Assembly: GCA_030407315.1 (NCBI GenBank) | Contig: JALQPE010000192.1 | Coordinates: forward strand, 1 to 64,000 | Length of the DNA: 64,000 bases | Origin: Asparagopsis taxiformis | Taxonomy: Eukaryota > Rhodophyta > Florideophyceae > Bonnemaisoniales > Bonnemaisoniaceae | Direction of reading: 5' to 3' | Shown here: positions 1 through 11,259 of the stretch, piece after piece | How the letters are laid out: each line of letters opens with the position of its first letter | Numbering within the stretch: position 1 is the stretch's first letter | The notes under the pieces: generated by a model | What the model was told of the DNA's origin: nothing | The model's input: the letters and a program-made list of their open reading frames with translations, nothing else | The model's database searches: none | Translations under genes and position numbers: made by a program

Positions 1-1186
1 CAGATGCAGCCAATGGTTGAGAGCATTAAGTGGTTCAACACGCAAATGAAATCGTCATTAATCAAGCCCGTCGACGGATGAAACGCGCGAAAAAATTGTT
101 AGCAGTGCCACAATTTTGATAACGCATAGACTCAGAGCGTGATCGCAACGATGCGCCCAGAATCCGTGAGGGGGAAATGGATGAGTAGGAATGTGTATCG
201 GGATTCAGAGTCGCAGATCGATATTGTTAGAAGTAGGAAATAACAAACCGTCAATGATAGAGAAGGGAGCGCGCAAACCATACTTTGATGAATGCGAGCG
301 GAAGGAGGTTGGTACATCATCTCGTGGATATTGTGGAGGGAGGTGTTGAAGAGTGTGCGTCGACGTTCTGACACATTGCGAGAGACCCTTAATAGTAATC
401 AAAACTTGTAAATATAAAAATGTGCACCACGTGGCGCCATATGCAATTGTATGGAAAAATGTGCGTTCATCTCTCGCTTCGCTGCCTCAACTGGCCTTGC
501 GTGCTTACTGAAAGCTCAGACCACTGGTTCCCATCGTCCTCGAGCCCGACTCGTCATCTTTGCTCTCCATATTATCACCCTTTCTTGATCCTCTCCTCTA
601 CATTGCAATTCGTCTGGTGAAACCGCACACAACGGAACATGCCACCAGACCTAGACCTGGACTGCAACCCTGCCCATCCTCTTCCCTATTTCCCAACTCA
701 CGAGCACTACCCTCAATCCTCGATGAACTAGATGCGCCAGCACACCACGATGGTGGCAATGGTCTGTGCGAGTCCTAAACCAGTCCTCCCGTCCGCCCTG
801 ACGTGACTTCCCTTGGAATGCGTCTCATGTTACTCGCATTCAACGCAGAAATTCATCCTCTAACGCTTCTCCGCGACCAAGACGCACCAAATCGCGACAA
901 TGTACTTCGCGTTCGTTGCGCGTGGTGTCGGCACTTTCTCGCCCATCGCGATGCGTCACAATCGCGCTTTCGTCACCACGCACCACAAAGCCCCCGCATC
1001 CTTCAACGCCCTTTTCTGCGTGCGATGCCTGGGTGTGAACATTCCGCGCATATTCATGAATAGCACCTTATTTACTACGTTCAGTTTGCCATGAACTGTT
1101 CCAATAGCGATGCGTTCGCCAGACAACAATTGCATGCATCAATGCATGTCAAATTTGACACACAATAGAATGGTCTCCGCAATATA
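1..1186. other. Gene-free AT-rich stretch
   Basis: I see no supported gene here. The open frames are short, overlap in all six frames and show no recognisable motif or signal peptide. I saw no clear repeat or RNA gene either. Confidence 0.5.
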
Positions 1187-1800
1187 TTAGACTTCGCTCG
1201 CAACGGTTCTCAACGTGGCATCATTATGTTTGATGTTATGGTCACTTAGCTTCTTGAGATTACATATGACCAATTTGAACGGCTCTTGACATTCAATAAT
1301 TGTTGATCTTCTGAATCCAACGATAGTCAGTGCCCAGTTGCATCGCCTCATCTGTCCTATCCGTACAAACAAGAGGCCATAAGACGTTTTCCTCCACGTA
1401 ACATTCAGCGATTTCATTGTCGCATCGTGTCTATTGAATATCGTAATCCTGCGTATTCTTAAACTCCTCTCCATTACTCTCCAGCATTCGACCATACCAC
1501 ATGAATATCTGCGTCTACTTTCTCGCCAACCTTCGCCTACATCAAGCACCAGGTCATGAACGCCCAATCCGTACCACTTACTACCCGCACCGCCCACCTC
1601 CCTATCAGTGGTCACTAGGCAGTTGTTCTCCAGCATGCCTACAATCGCCTTGATCTCTTCCTTGCACACGCACCATATCCTCCGCAGTGTGTCCATGGGA
1701 ATGTCGGTTCGTCTCCTCACGACGTAACAATGAGCGGAACACGTCGGGTGCACTTAGTTGTCTGCAGTGCAGATAGACGCACAGTGTGACTCTGAGTGTA
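1187..1800 (-). pseudogene. Possible remnant of an NB-ARC/STAND-type winged-helix region
   Basis: A minus-strand frame open from about 1753 to 1187 contains a segment with the cadence of the winged-helix part of NB-ARC (APAF-1/plant NLR-type) ATPases: TDIPMDTLRRIW, then GMLENNCLVTT, then VHDLVLDVGE. In the family these match the 'DIP..L..LW', 'L..L..RSLL' and 'HDL..D' blocks. No P-loop or other nucleotide-binding motif is visible nearby, the frame starts without an ATG, and the upstream continuation seems to need a frame change near 1720-1750. I read it as a decayed fragment. It could be a chance resemblance, since only three short blocks match. Confidence 0.3.
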
Positions 1801-1913
1801 GCTACCGGAACAGGTGGGAAGGAAATAGACACGTTTTATCGTTTGAATTGTATTCAGTATATAGAAGGGATAGAAGATGAGATATTTTCTTTCTTTGTCT
1901 CATGCGAAAGTTA

Positions 1914-3128
1914 CTATTTGTCCATAGTGAATCGTAGCAGACCTTCTTTGATACGTGTTATGTCCTCTGCAAGAATTGTTTTGTCATCAGACAAGTTTTT
2001 GAAAGTCGTTAGTATAGACGATGCGGCAATTTCCGATGTCCAGGGAGAATCTGCTCCACTGTTTGTGAGCCTATTAAGATTTTTGTACTTGCTTTTGTAC
2101 GTATCGTCTCCCTCTCTTCCGTACCACGCAACAATCAATCCCGAAAATGATTTGTTTTCAGTATGATGAGAAACAATTCTGGCTAGCCAGAATGGTTCTT
2201 TTGAATCACATTGGTCTCCAACTACGGCCACGAAGTGGTCTCTGATGTATACATGATCCATGAAATTACTTTCAAGAGTTGTCTGCACAATAGGATGTGC
2301 TAATGAGTCACTATTTGGTGGAGTGCAGACTGTTATTGGTCGTATCATTGTCCTCATTGAGCGCTGGTGACGACTTCCAGTTGTCAAAGATGGAATACCT
2401 CTCCTACGACCCTGCATCCATCTCGAAAATCGAAATGCGACACTCAAAAACTCATAACAGACTTCTAGACCCTGATACACCAGAACTTTTTCCCCTTTTC
2501 TATTCAAAGCTGCCATTTTGTTCAAAGCATTTCCACGCACGTCCTCGCTTCCGCGTAGTAAAACCTTTGCGTCTTCTCTTAGCTTTTGTAAGTCCATCTT
2601 AGCAAAGCAGCTCTGGCCACCGCGAGGAGAACAGCACTTCCAGTTTTTCGGATCATTGGAGAGTAAATCCTGCAGTCTTCTTTTCCGATTTGTAAGGACA
2701 TTGGCTGGGGTCTTTCGGTGACGATCAATATTCCGTTTTGTAACGATGTGCGCAGTCACCGGTACGGTTGACCTAACAGCGGGGTGATTTCGATTTACAA
2801 GCGCAATGGGAGATGTGGGATGTACTGGGCTTGGTGAGGGCGGCGCGGAAGGTGCTGGAGAAGGAAATATGTGCTCTGAAATTGTACGTGATGAGGATGC
2901 CGCCTCAGAATTTGGTGTTCGATGTCCAGGTGATGAATCTCGGATATTTTGGGTCAAATTTTGGATTGATTTTCTTGTCAGAAATGACTTCCGTGGAGCT
3001 TTTGAGGCAGTTGTTTTCCGAGCTCTGGAAGCAGTATTGCGAGGAGCTTTTGTGGCCCTCTGCTTCCGAACAAGGTTTTCACGTGCAGATACACTTCTGC
3101 GACCTGAGCATCTTGGTTTTGTCGACAT
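1914..3128 (-). CDS. Transposase-derived protein lacking the DDE core (404 aa)
   Basis: The protein starts at the ATG at 3128. It has a strongly basic, Ser/Arg/Lys-rich N-terminus (residues 1-75, probable DNA binding or nuclear targeting) and a Ser/Pro-rich linker. A short conserved helical block follows (about 180-250; KMDLQKLREDAKVL, then the VCYEFL motif), then a C-terminal beta-barrel-like domain (about 290-400; HFVAVVGD, PFWLARI, LIVAWYG). Both conserved blocks match the transposase encoded at 8105-10770, which has HFVAVNGE, PFWLGQI and LIVRWYE. The roughly 400-residue RNase H-like core that lies between them there is absent. It is therefore an internally deleted paralog that kept an intact frame, either a decaying copy or a captured DNA/chromatin-binding regulator. 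It lies divergent to the ParB-methyltransferase gene with about 1 kb between. The family assignment of the barrel (Tudor/SH3/BAH-like) is inference. Confidence 0.6.
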   Translation of the reverse strand: MSTKPRCSGRRSVSARENLVRKQRATKAPRNTASRARKTTASKAPRKSFLTRKSIQNLTQNIRDSSPGHRTPNSEAASSSRTISEHIFPSPAPSAPPSPSPVHPTSPIALVNRNHPAVRSTVPVTAHIVTKRNIDRHRKTPANVLTNRKRRLQDLLSNDPKNWKCCSPRGGQSCFAKMDLQKLREDAKVLLRGSEDVRGNALNKMAALNRKGEKVLVYQGLEVCYEFLSVAFRFSRWMQGRRRGIPSLTTGSRHQRSMRTMIRPITVCTPPNSDSLAHPIVQTTLESNFMDHVYIRDHFVAVVGDQCDSKEPFWLARIVSHHTENKSFSGLIVAWYGREGDDTYKSKYKNLNRLTNSGADSPWTSEIAASSILTTFKNLSDDKTILAEDITRIKEGLLRFTMDK

Positions 3129-4176
3129 GTTGTTCTTTCAACGCAATGGATTAGGATATCGACAAGTTGTTCGATGTTTTCAGCTACCACTTCGACTCGA
3201 GGTTGTACAGTTGATAGCTAGTATGCGAAAGGGAATGATTATTAATCCACTCATATCGATCTTCCTTTAAATGAAAGTAGTGGTAGTGAGAACCGCGCTG
3301 TATATCTAAATTGAATTGTTCTTTACTCTACTTCTAAGTATAGATTCCACCACTCCTGTGGAAGGATATTTTACACACTTGCTTAGCTCGGAAACAAATA
3401 TCATCCGTACAGCCTCATTGACCTATTCACAGATATTGATATTCGGATGAATAGCTGGAAGATGTTCCAAACACGTGTCTCCTTAGAACGCATGTGTATG
3501 GATAGCAACAGATAATATCTATCATACGTACCCTTCTCAGTGAAGCTGACAGGTGAATGTATAAGCTGGTTTTGTACTGGTTTTTCTGTAGCGAATCAGA
3601 TTTTTCAAATTTGTGAATCATTTTGACTGTAAATAACTACTGTGTATAGATTCACCGGGCCAGTAATATGATCATACTGATATTGATGAAATACAAATAT
3701 TTTGCTCCTCTCATTGACACATATGTGAAACCCTAAATTCAACTGCATAACACCTGTGGTTCAATTCCTGTGTTACACAGAGGCTTTAGCCACTCTTGTG
3801 ATCAGCAACCCCTGATATCCTTTAATCAAATAGTCTTTTGTGTATTTACGTTCTGTTCCGTGCAATTCTGGTGTGTTGTATGATTAGCTGTGGTTGATGA
3901 AATAGTAGCGTTTGGAGAAAGAAGAGCTTATCGTCAGAGTTGAGAAGGGATGACGTTAACATATTTGAATGGGCCAGGAGATATAGGAATGGATCCAATC
4001 AATTATTGGATGAAACTAGTCGTTTCTTAGAACAAAACAAATTACAAAATACTCCACTTCTGGGTAATGTTGATATTTCCTAGCTAGCCGCCGAGTAAGT
4101 ATCAGAACTGCCAGATTATCCTCTTGGTTCTTACGGGGATTTGCAAAATTTACTTGGCTACGAAATTCATTTGGCT
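3129..4176. other. Divergent intergenic region
   Basis: About 1 kb separates the minus-strand transposase-derived gene from the plus-strand ParB-methyltransferase gene. It is AT-rich and has no open frame of note. Promoters for both genes probably lie here, but I cannot pick out a convincing TATA box or shared motif. Confidence 0.4.
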
Positions 4177-7068
4177 ATGAAGGGGAAGAACTTAAGGAAC
4201 TCTTCGATGAGAACCCCTCATTCTAGTGTCAACCAGAATGCATCAACACCTCTTTTCTCCGACGTTATGGAGGGGTCTGTTAACACTCGTGTAGACCCAC
4301 ATGCTTGTATTCCTCTAACCTGCGTAAGAGATCTTGTTCGTTCTGGAGTTGATAGACTCAAATGTGTATTTGGAAACAAAATTTCGAATCGTTCGGGCGT
4401 TGCTTTTGACCTCAATTCTGGTGGTGGATTTGTGGCTGGTTCTGATAATGCCGTTGTTGTTGCCTTGACAGGTGGATTGAAAAGACACGTTGTAGACCAC
4501 TTCAAAACTGGTCCTCATAACAACCGGCATCCAATGTCGGAATCACAAGCGAAAGAGAAGGAAGAGTCTCGAGCTGTCTGGTATGGGGTAGTAGACGGAA
4601 TGCACAGGCTTACGGCTATCCTGGAGCTCATGGAAGAAAATCCGGAAACGTGGGAGTCATTTCTCTGGCCGGTTACAGTCCTCAAAGGTGGCCAAAATCT
4701 ACAGGTTCTTAGACAACTCGGAAGACACCAGAACAACAAGCACAACTCCGCTTTCTACATTGAAACAACATTCTATGATATGCTTTCTGGCCTCCGGAAA
4801 GAGGCTGATCGTCTCAAAAGTATGAAGAATGGGAAGCAACCAACAGCTAAAGAAATTGCCTCTGCCTTTGACGGCTGCACTCATCTCAAGGACAATACCA
4901 CAAAGCAAACAGCAGCGACTTCAGTCCGTCTTCCAGTTTCGGTAATTGAGGAGATTGGTCATATCATGAACTCTGAGCACCCAGAACTGACTGCGTCAGA
5001 ATCAGATCGTTCTGGTAGGACCTCGCACATTTCTGGACTGGTTGACTTTCGGGTCTACCGGAACTTCATCAACATTACTACTATTAAGTCTGCAACAAAC
5101 TTCATGAATGCCAGTGGAGCAGACTCTGAACAAAACCAGATAAATACGCTGTATAGACTTCGTGATGTGTGCAGAATGAACAAGTTCAAACCTGTCTCAT
5201 ATAAAATTGCTGCAGAACAGTATGTCAAGGCCTGTTCTGCAATGAGTGAGGCAAGGAAGTTCGAATTACTCATAGAAAGTGAATCATGGCCGGCTGGAAT
5301 GGAAGTAACCAGAACAAATTTGCTCCAATCATCTAAACTCGATGAGGAAGTTACTGCAAATTCTGGAAATGACCATGACATCTTAAAAACTCTTCTTCAC
5401 CAGTACAGAAAGATATGTCCCGAAACTGCTCCACTAAAAGAGCGAAAGTACTCTGAAGCTCACTCAATGGAGGTCAAAGATGGAACAGAGACTGATTCAG
5501 AAAATTGTGATGGGAAAAATTTAGCCTGTACGGGAACGGAATCGGAAGAACAAATTATAGAAAAGAATCGGAGCATACATACAGACACTTCTGTTATACA
5601 GTCAGGCAAGGAACCCTTGCCAGAGAAAGTTGTGAACACCAATTCAAATGCAGACCAGTATACTGAGCAAGTTGATTCAAACTCGCCTAGAAGTGCTCAG
5701 AATGATGTCGACCTGGAAAAATACCAGAACAATAAGATTTCAGGAAAACACACAAATCCCCCTGTCTCGAGTGCTAACTCTGAACGCCTGAATACAAGAA
5801 AGAAAGGATCTGAAAGCTTCGCCCTTGAGGAAGACAAGACTGACTATTTGAAGGAGATGAAGATAAGCTGTCATCAAATGAAATGGCAACTGTTTGATAA
5901 GACTGTATGGACAGATGAATCTGAGCTTTTTGACATGATTCTCACTGATCCGCCATATGGAACACCGAAATCCACCTCGGTTCGGTCTGCTTCTTATGAC
6001 AACTTCATAGGAGATGATGAGATCAAAGCGGTTTGTCAGTTTGCTAGAAGAGTGTTGAAACCCGGTGGATGGTTTTTTTCCTTTGTCTCATTCCGGAACT
6101 TCGAGAAATTCTACGATGAGCTCAGAAAAATCGGATTCGTTGGACCAGAATACCCGTATGTGATGATGAAAGATACGAAAACAGTCCAGCACCACAGGGG
6201 TAACGACGTTCCCCAGAACGGGTGTGACTTCGCAGTACTGGCTAGGGCTCCAGGAACAAGAAGAGATGGTTTCAAACCAGATCTTTCCAGTCCATATAAT
6301 TTCATTCCCTCAAAAGAGAAAAGGAAGTTCGCTGCTCTCTCTAGCATTCCAGTTTCAAAGGAGAAGCTTCTAAAGCCAGGTTCAAAATCTCCAGTTCTCA
6401 CTGAGGAGAAGAACATTGGACTTCTTGCTGAGATAATAACTACTTTCTCACCAGAACGAGGTAACATTCTGGATATGTACGCTGGTACATTTACGTCAGC
6501 CATTGCTTCGCTTCGAACCGCACGGTCTTGCACTGTAGTGGAATCTAGCGCAAATACGTTCCGCCTAGCTCACGAAAGGCTTCGTCTTGTGGCCCAAATT
6601 TTCTATCAGGAAGCGGAGAAAAACCAGTGCTTCACGAAGAAAAGAAAGATTGATCCAAATCTGGTGAAAGATACTACGGCTTCCGGAAGATCACTGCAAA
6701 ATCACAGGGAGTCCCAGGCGGAAAAGGGAATGGATGAATCTTCATGTGTGGTCAAAGGTGGAGATAGAGCACTTCTTCTTATAGGGGATGTAGTTGTCGG
6801 TAGCGCAACTATACAGAACCCGACAATTCCGGAGGAGATGTTCTGTTTTTCGATACACAACAGTCCTCTTGCCAATTTCCAAAGAGTCAATGAACAGTTG
6901 GTTTCATGTTACGCTTTCCAAGTGCTACCAGAAGCTAAAAGTATCAAATACCCCTACAAATACGGCGGCATCGAAACACCGCCGGAAACACTTGGTGGAA
7001 TAGAGGGATTTTTCGCTTGGGATGCTCGAAGAATGAAATCTATTGATTCTACAGAACGAGCTGCATGA
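4177..7068 (+). CDS. ParB-like / N6-adenine DNA methyltransferase / domain X fusion protein (963 aa)
   Basis: The first in-frame ATG is at 4177; the frame is open slightly further upstream, so a 5' exon is possible. Domains in order: a ParB/sulfiredoxin-like region (about 30-300) with VVDGMHRLTA near residue 138, the family's DGxHR signature, followed by the Asn-rich GRHQNNKHNS segment. A polar, probably disordered linker runs about 410-560. Then comes a beta-class amino-methyltransferase, with catalytic motif IV LTDPPYGTP (Asp near 591) before the SAM-binding motif I DMYAGTF (near 766). The C-terminal 'domain X' (about 860-955) ends in a PPETLGG motif and FFAWD. DPPY-type beta-class enzymes usually methylate the N6 of adenine in DNA. 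ParB-like domains bind DNA and, in ParB itself, hydrolyse CTP. It sits in an AT-rich block beside a transposase gene, so cargo or a transposition regulator is the likely role. Domain X is not one I recognise. The target site is unknown. Confidence 0.75.
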   Translation: MKGKNLRNSSMRTPHSSVNQNASTPLFSDVMEGSVNTRVDPHACIPLTCVRDLVRSGVDRLKCVFGNKISNRSGVAFDLNSGGGFVAGSDNAVVVALTGGLKRHVVDHFKTGPHNNRHPMSESQAKEKEESRAVWYGVVDGMHRLTAILELMEENPETWESFLWPVTVLKGGQNLQVLRQLGRHQNNKHNSAFYIETTFYDMLSGLRKEADRLKSMKNGKQPTAKEIASAFDGCTHLKDNTTKQTAATSVRLPVSVIEEIGHIMNSEHPELTASESDRSGRTSHISGLVDFRVYRNFINITTIKSATNFMNASGADSEQNQINTLYRLRDVCRMNKFKPVSYKIAAEQYVKACSAMSEARKFELLIESESWPAGMEVTRTNLLQSSKLDEEVTANSGNDHDILKTLLHQYRKICPETAPLKERKYSEAHSMEVKDGTETDSENCDGKNLACTGTESEEQIIEKNRSIHTDTSVIQSGKEPLPEKVVNTNSNADQYTEQVDSNSPRSAQNDVDLEKYQNNKISGKHTNPPVSSANSERLNTRKKGSESFALEEDKTDYLKEMKISCHQMKWQLFDKTVWTDESELFDMILTDPPYGTPKSTSVRSASYDNFIGDDEIKAVCQFARRVLKPGGWFFSFVSFRNFEKFYDELRKIGFVGPEYPYVMMKDTKTVQHHRGNDVPQNGCDFAVLARAPGTRRDGFKPDLSSPYNFIPSKEKRKFAALSSIPVSKEKLLKPGSKSPVLTEEKNIGLLAEIITTFSPERGNILDMYAGTFTSAIASLRTARSCTVVESSANTFRLAHERLRLVAQIFYQEAEKNQCFTKKRKIDPNLVKDTTASGRSLQNHRESQAEKGMDESSCVVKGGDRALLLIGDVVVGSATIQNPTIPEEMFCFSIHNSPLANFQRVNEQLVSCYAFQVLPEAKSIKYPYKYGGIETPPETLGGIEGFFAWDARRMKSIDSTERAA

Positions 7069-8104
7069 GAAATCGGAAATTTCATCTTTAGTTTCTTTGA
7101 AATCAGATCTAGAGGGTGCAAAGACATCAAACTTCATTTGATACTTCCCGTTCTAGTACCAAGCCTCGCACACTGAAATGATCATTCTTTCAAGATTAGA
7201 ATCACTGCCACTATCGAATTCACACCAGATTCAGGTGCCAGGTTCTACAATTGACTCCTCATCGATAGTAACAAAGAAGAACGCCTTTTCACTCCATGGC
7301 AGGCAAGTAATAGTCCTGTCTCAACCCGGGATAGAGTGATTTCTTCCCTCTAGATATACATACCTACTCTCCTATGTGTCCAGAGGCTCCTGGTTTGGGA
7401 GAGAAAAACATGACCAGTACTACATGAACATAGGAAGATGGGACCGATCATTCAGAATATGGAAAACTTTTGAGAAACGATTCACAAATTATGAATGGTT
7501 GAACGCAGTCTCGTACTCAGCAGCTGGTTGATTCTTTAAGAAGGTAGCGCTTTCTGCCGACCAGCTAGATAAAATTTTAAGTGATAAATTGATACTAACA
7601 TGCACACCACAGATTTGCGAACGTATAAGACCGGCTGGTGCACCATCACAGAAACAGTTCAGTGTGCTAAAGGGGCTTTTCGATAGCATCAGAATTCTTT
7701 AAAACGTTCAACAGCAGCAGATACGCACTGTGGCAGAATTCTTGACGTGCCAGAATCATACCGTTTCACTGATTTCCTCCTGAAGGTAAGATTTCTTCTG
7801 CAAGGCTTGCAATTTAATTTAACTCCAACAGATCAACATGTAAGTGATTGAAGGAGTGCTCTGGAAATTTTGGCGGCAGTTGATGAATATGGTCCCCTTA
7901 TCTACCAGAATACAAACATGTACATTTCATAGATTTCCTCATTCGTTCTAGGAACCTTTTCTCACACCCAAAGTTTCCTCGTGTCTTTTTTTCTTGCTGA
8001 AAACCGCAGATGCCTGTGAAAGAATCTATCGTTTCTCTTTCCAATTAATCTGCAAGCACGTCATTCCTGTCTCTCCAGCCCTTTCCCGCAGTGCAAATCG
8101 AAAT
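7069..8104. other. Intergenic region between methyltransferase and transposase
   Basis: About 1 kb of AT-rich sequence without a supported gene. The open frames are short. It could hold a 5' exon or promoter of the downstream transposase gene; I could not identify splice sites with confidence. Confidence 0.4.
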
Positions 8105-10770
8105 ATGGGAACAAAAGAACCACTTCCTAAAGACGTACGGGAACAAATGAGAGTCCACGCAGAGATCATTGTCTCTTCCCTTTCAAGATGTATGAAATGT
8201 GATTATGAGGTGAAATCTCATCCTGAGACGCCCCAGAATATCGCTGACGTTTCAGAACCCAACTTCAATTCTGGAAAACATACCGATGACAAGCTCAGAA
8301 ACCACAGGAATAACCGACTTCTTCCAGAGAAACCAAAACAATCTTTAGTGAGCCCAAGCAGATCAGCTACTTTGTTTCCTTCCAAATCTGGATTTGTGCA
8401 ATCAAATTTGCTACGATGGTTTGATTCTGCTTCCAAGAGTTCTGCTAGTTCTTGTGGAAACCACAATCGACAAGAATCAAATTCTCGCACGACCAATACA
8501 TCGTACTCGCTGGAGACAGAATGTCCGCAACAAACTAACCTCCCATTCCGACAAGCTAAAACAGTCTCCGAAAACGCATCACCTTCTATGCTCAAGAAGC
8601 GAAAAACATACCAAAGTCAAGAACGGAGCAATAAATCAGGCAGAGAAAGCGAAATGAAAAAACGTAGGAAGAACATCGCTTCCACAGTTTCAGTATCCCG
8701 CTTAGCAGGGAACAAGTGCTGTTCAAAAAAAAGTGCTTCCAGAATGTTGACCTCATATTCCTCCAGAATGAAGCATTTCGGGTATTGCAATGGGATCAAG
8801 AGAAACGACGTACCTATCTCCACAGCCTTCTTGAACCAAACTCGAATGTTTTCCACTTTTCAGGCATACCTGTCTGCTACAGGTTTCTAGAGCTATGTTT
8901 CAAGTTTTCAAGATCACTGCAAAGTTCTGTCAAGAGTAGGCGGGTTCTTTCTCTTCTATCCAATCCCAGGGATTTTAAATCAAAACAGAGAGACGCAGTT
9001 GTTTGCTTTCTTGATAGGCTTTCGGAGTCTACAGGAGACAGAATGCCCGATAACAACGAGAGGCACTTGCCATTATTCCAAAAGAAGGCTGTTTACGAAA
9101 TGTTTCGAAGTCAACACAAGATTCTTTACCCTAGCCAGAATGTACCATCTCTGAGCTATTTTTACTCTACATGGAAAACTTTTTGCAGTCATGTGAAAGT
9201 AAGACGCGTTCAGCGGTTTACCAAGTGCACAGAATGTGAATATATCCGGGATTCGCTGGCCAAGTTCGGGTCAGATCCCTCCAAAGCTGAACCATTGGTA
9301 TCGAGAAGGAAAACTCACATCGAAATGGTTGCGAGAGAGAGAAGAGAGTACCAAAGTAAATGCGAGCAGGCTGCATTATTTCCATCCCAGTTTACTTCAA
9401 TGATTATCGATGGAGCGGACCAGTCTGGTTACGGTCTGCCCCATTTCACGGTGAACACCAAGGCAACAAATGGGCACAGTCTGAAAGTCAAACTGGTTGG
9501 TGTTCTAGAACACGGCGTAAGGAAACACCTTTCTCTGTATACGATGACATCAGAGTTTGAGACAGGTGCAAATCACATTATTGAATGCTTGCACCGCACA
9601 CTCCAGAGGAAGTCAACAGGATCGTCATTACAGGGTACACTCTACCTCCAGGTGGATAACTGTACCCGCGAAAACAAGAACCGATTCTTATTCTGTTATT
9701 TAGAATCACTGGTTGCATGGGGAGTTTTCAAAGAAGTGTACATTTCCTTCCTTCCCGTCGGACATACTCACTCAGATATTGATCAAGCATTTAGTTGTAC
9801 ATCTCGTCGTTTGCGTTCGAACAATGCAGTAACGATGGAAGATCTCATGCACGAGTTGCGTCAATCATACACACCAGAGCCCTCAGTTTCTAGACTGCTT
9901 CACATCGCTAACTTCTCGGGGCTCTGTAAGGAGCAGAGTTCTATCAGTAACGTGGAAAATTTTTCAAAGTATCGCTACTTCCGGTTTTTCAGATGCAATC
10001 ATCGTTCTGGTCGGACTATGACTGATTCTGGTCATGGAAAAATGTATTTCATAACTGCATGCGAGTGCAAAGTGTTTTGCAATGACCAATGGGAGGAACT
10101 TCAGGCAAAACCAGCAGGTGTTCGAGGATTTACAATCCGTCCTCCTGATCTTTGCATGACCCCTGGAACGAAAACGTTTTCTCCTCCGAATAGAAAAGAG
10201 GTCTTGGAACGTCTGCGGTCTGAGGAGACTAGAATAAACAGTCCATCCAAATTACAGGAACTTTATGAGTTGACGGAACATGTATACAATGAGAGAACTG
10301 AAACATTTCATTGGAAATTACAGGTTTGCTTCGAGTACAATGGCATATATCGCCCAAATGCCCGAAGTTTACAATGGAATGAAGATCATGATGAAAGTGA
10401 GCAGCGCTTTGAAGACAATGATGAGCCGTTGAGTAATCTTAGCTATTCAATTAATCATTTTGTAGCTGTCAATGGTGAGGGTTGTACTGCGAAACAGCCA
10501 TTCTGGTTGGGACAAATACTTGAATGCAAGAGAAATACAGGGGGTGTCATCAACACATTAATAGTGAGGTGGTATGAAGTTTGTGGATCAGGGAACGCAT
10601 GGAACGGGAGATACTCACCAGCAACTCTGGTCAAGGGGAATTCAAGGAAAGAATGGAAGGGTCTCATATCGGTTGATTCTGTTATAGCCGAATTTCCTTC
10701 ACTAACAAACAAAAGACTTAGAGCTGGGGTAGAAAGAGAGATAAGATCCGGGCTTGCTTCGCTTCAGTGA
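8105..10770 (+). CDS. DDE/RNase H-like transposase in two frames joined by a -1 shift on an A8 run
   Basis: The first frame starts at the ATG at 8105 (MGTKEPLPKDV...) and the second ends at 10770. The switch is at the A run 8725-8732. Reading TCA AAA AAA and slipping back one base joins the NKCCSKK end of frame one to KCFQNVDL of frame two, which matches the KMDLQKL block of the paralog at 1914-3128. Together they would give about 890 aa. Regions: a polar basic N-terminus, the VCYRFL helical block, a Cys pair (CTECEY), then an RNase H-like core with acidic positions in MIIDGADQ (about 9400), LQVDNCTRENKN (about 9645) and GHTHSDIDQ (about 9760). The C-terminal barrel contains PFWLGQI. The DNCxxENKN / GHTHxDID signature belongs to a transposase-like family widespread in algae and marine animals (DUF7869-like, from memory). 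The shift may be a programmed -1 frameshift, decay, or an assembly error. Confidence 0.65.
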
Positions 10771-11259
10771 TATTTTGTTAAAAGTTTACTACGCCTCTTG
10801 CCATTCAACCAAAAATTTATCAGAACAGTAGATCAATCAACTTATTCTCATTCAGATATAGTCAGTCAACTTGGAGTAGTAATTTTGTATTCAATCATTT
10901 TTGAAAATTTAAAATTCTGTTCCAAAAAGTACATTCTGTTACCACTCAAATCAGTGTTAGACGTAATCCGTCGAGCTGTTGACTAACCCTAAGGTGGTCC
11001 CTGAGAGGGGAAAACGATAGGTATGCGAACACTGTTCCAATGGGTCGTAATTCCACTTGAATTTACGTTCCTCTAGAAACCGAGCCTACTGGCTATTCCA
11101 TTGGCGTATTTATACTAAGTCTACTGTAAGCTAGGGTTAGTGGTTAGGAATAAATATCCAGTTAGTTGTTGACCAACCAGAGCCCCGTTAACGGCACTCG
11201 CCTACCCGCGAGGTCATTGCCAGTTAGGCTTATATTGTAAAGTTCAGCTGATCAGCTTA
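10771..11259. other. Intergenic stretch before the copia remnant
   Basis: No coding signal. I looked for a terminal inverted repeat of the preceding transposon block and for a 5' LTR of the copia element and found neither convincingly. Confidence 0.35.

Noticed and set aside
2178..2195. ATTCTGGCTAGCCAGAAT palindrome as a regulatory site
   Set aside because: It lies in the coding sequence of the PFWLARI motif and is explained by those codons.
3750..3785. GGTTCAATTCC as a tRNA T loop
   Set aside because: The surrounding bases do not pair as a tRNA; only a loose AACAC/GTGTT pairing is seen.
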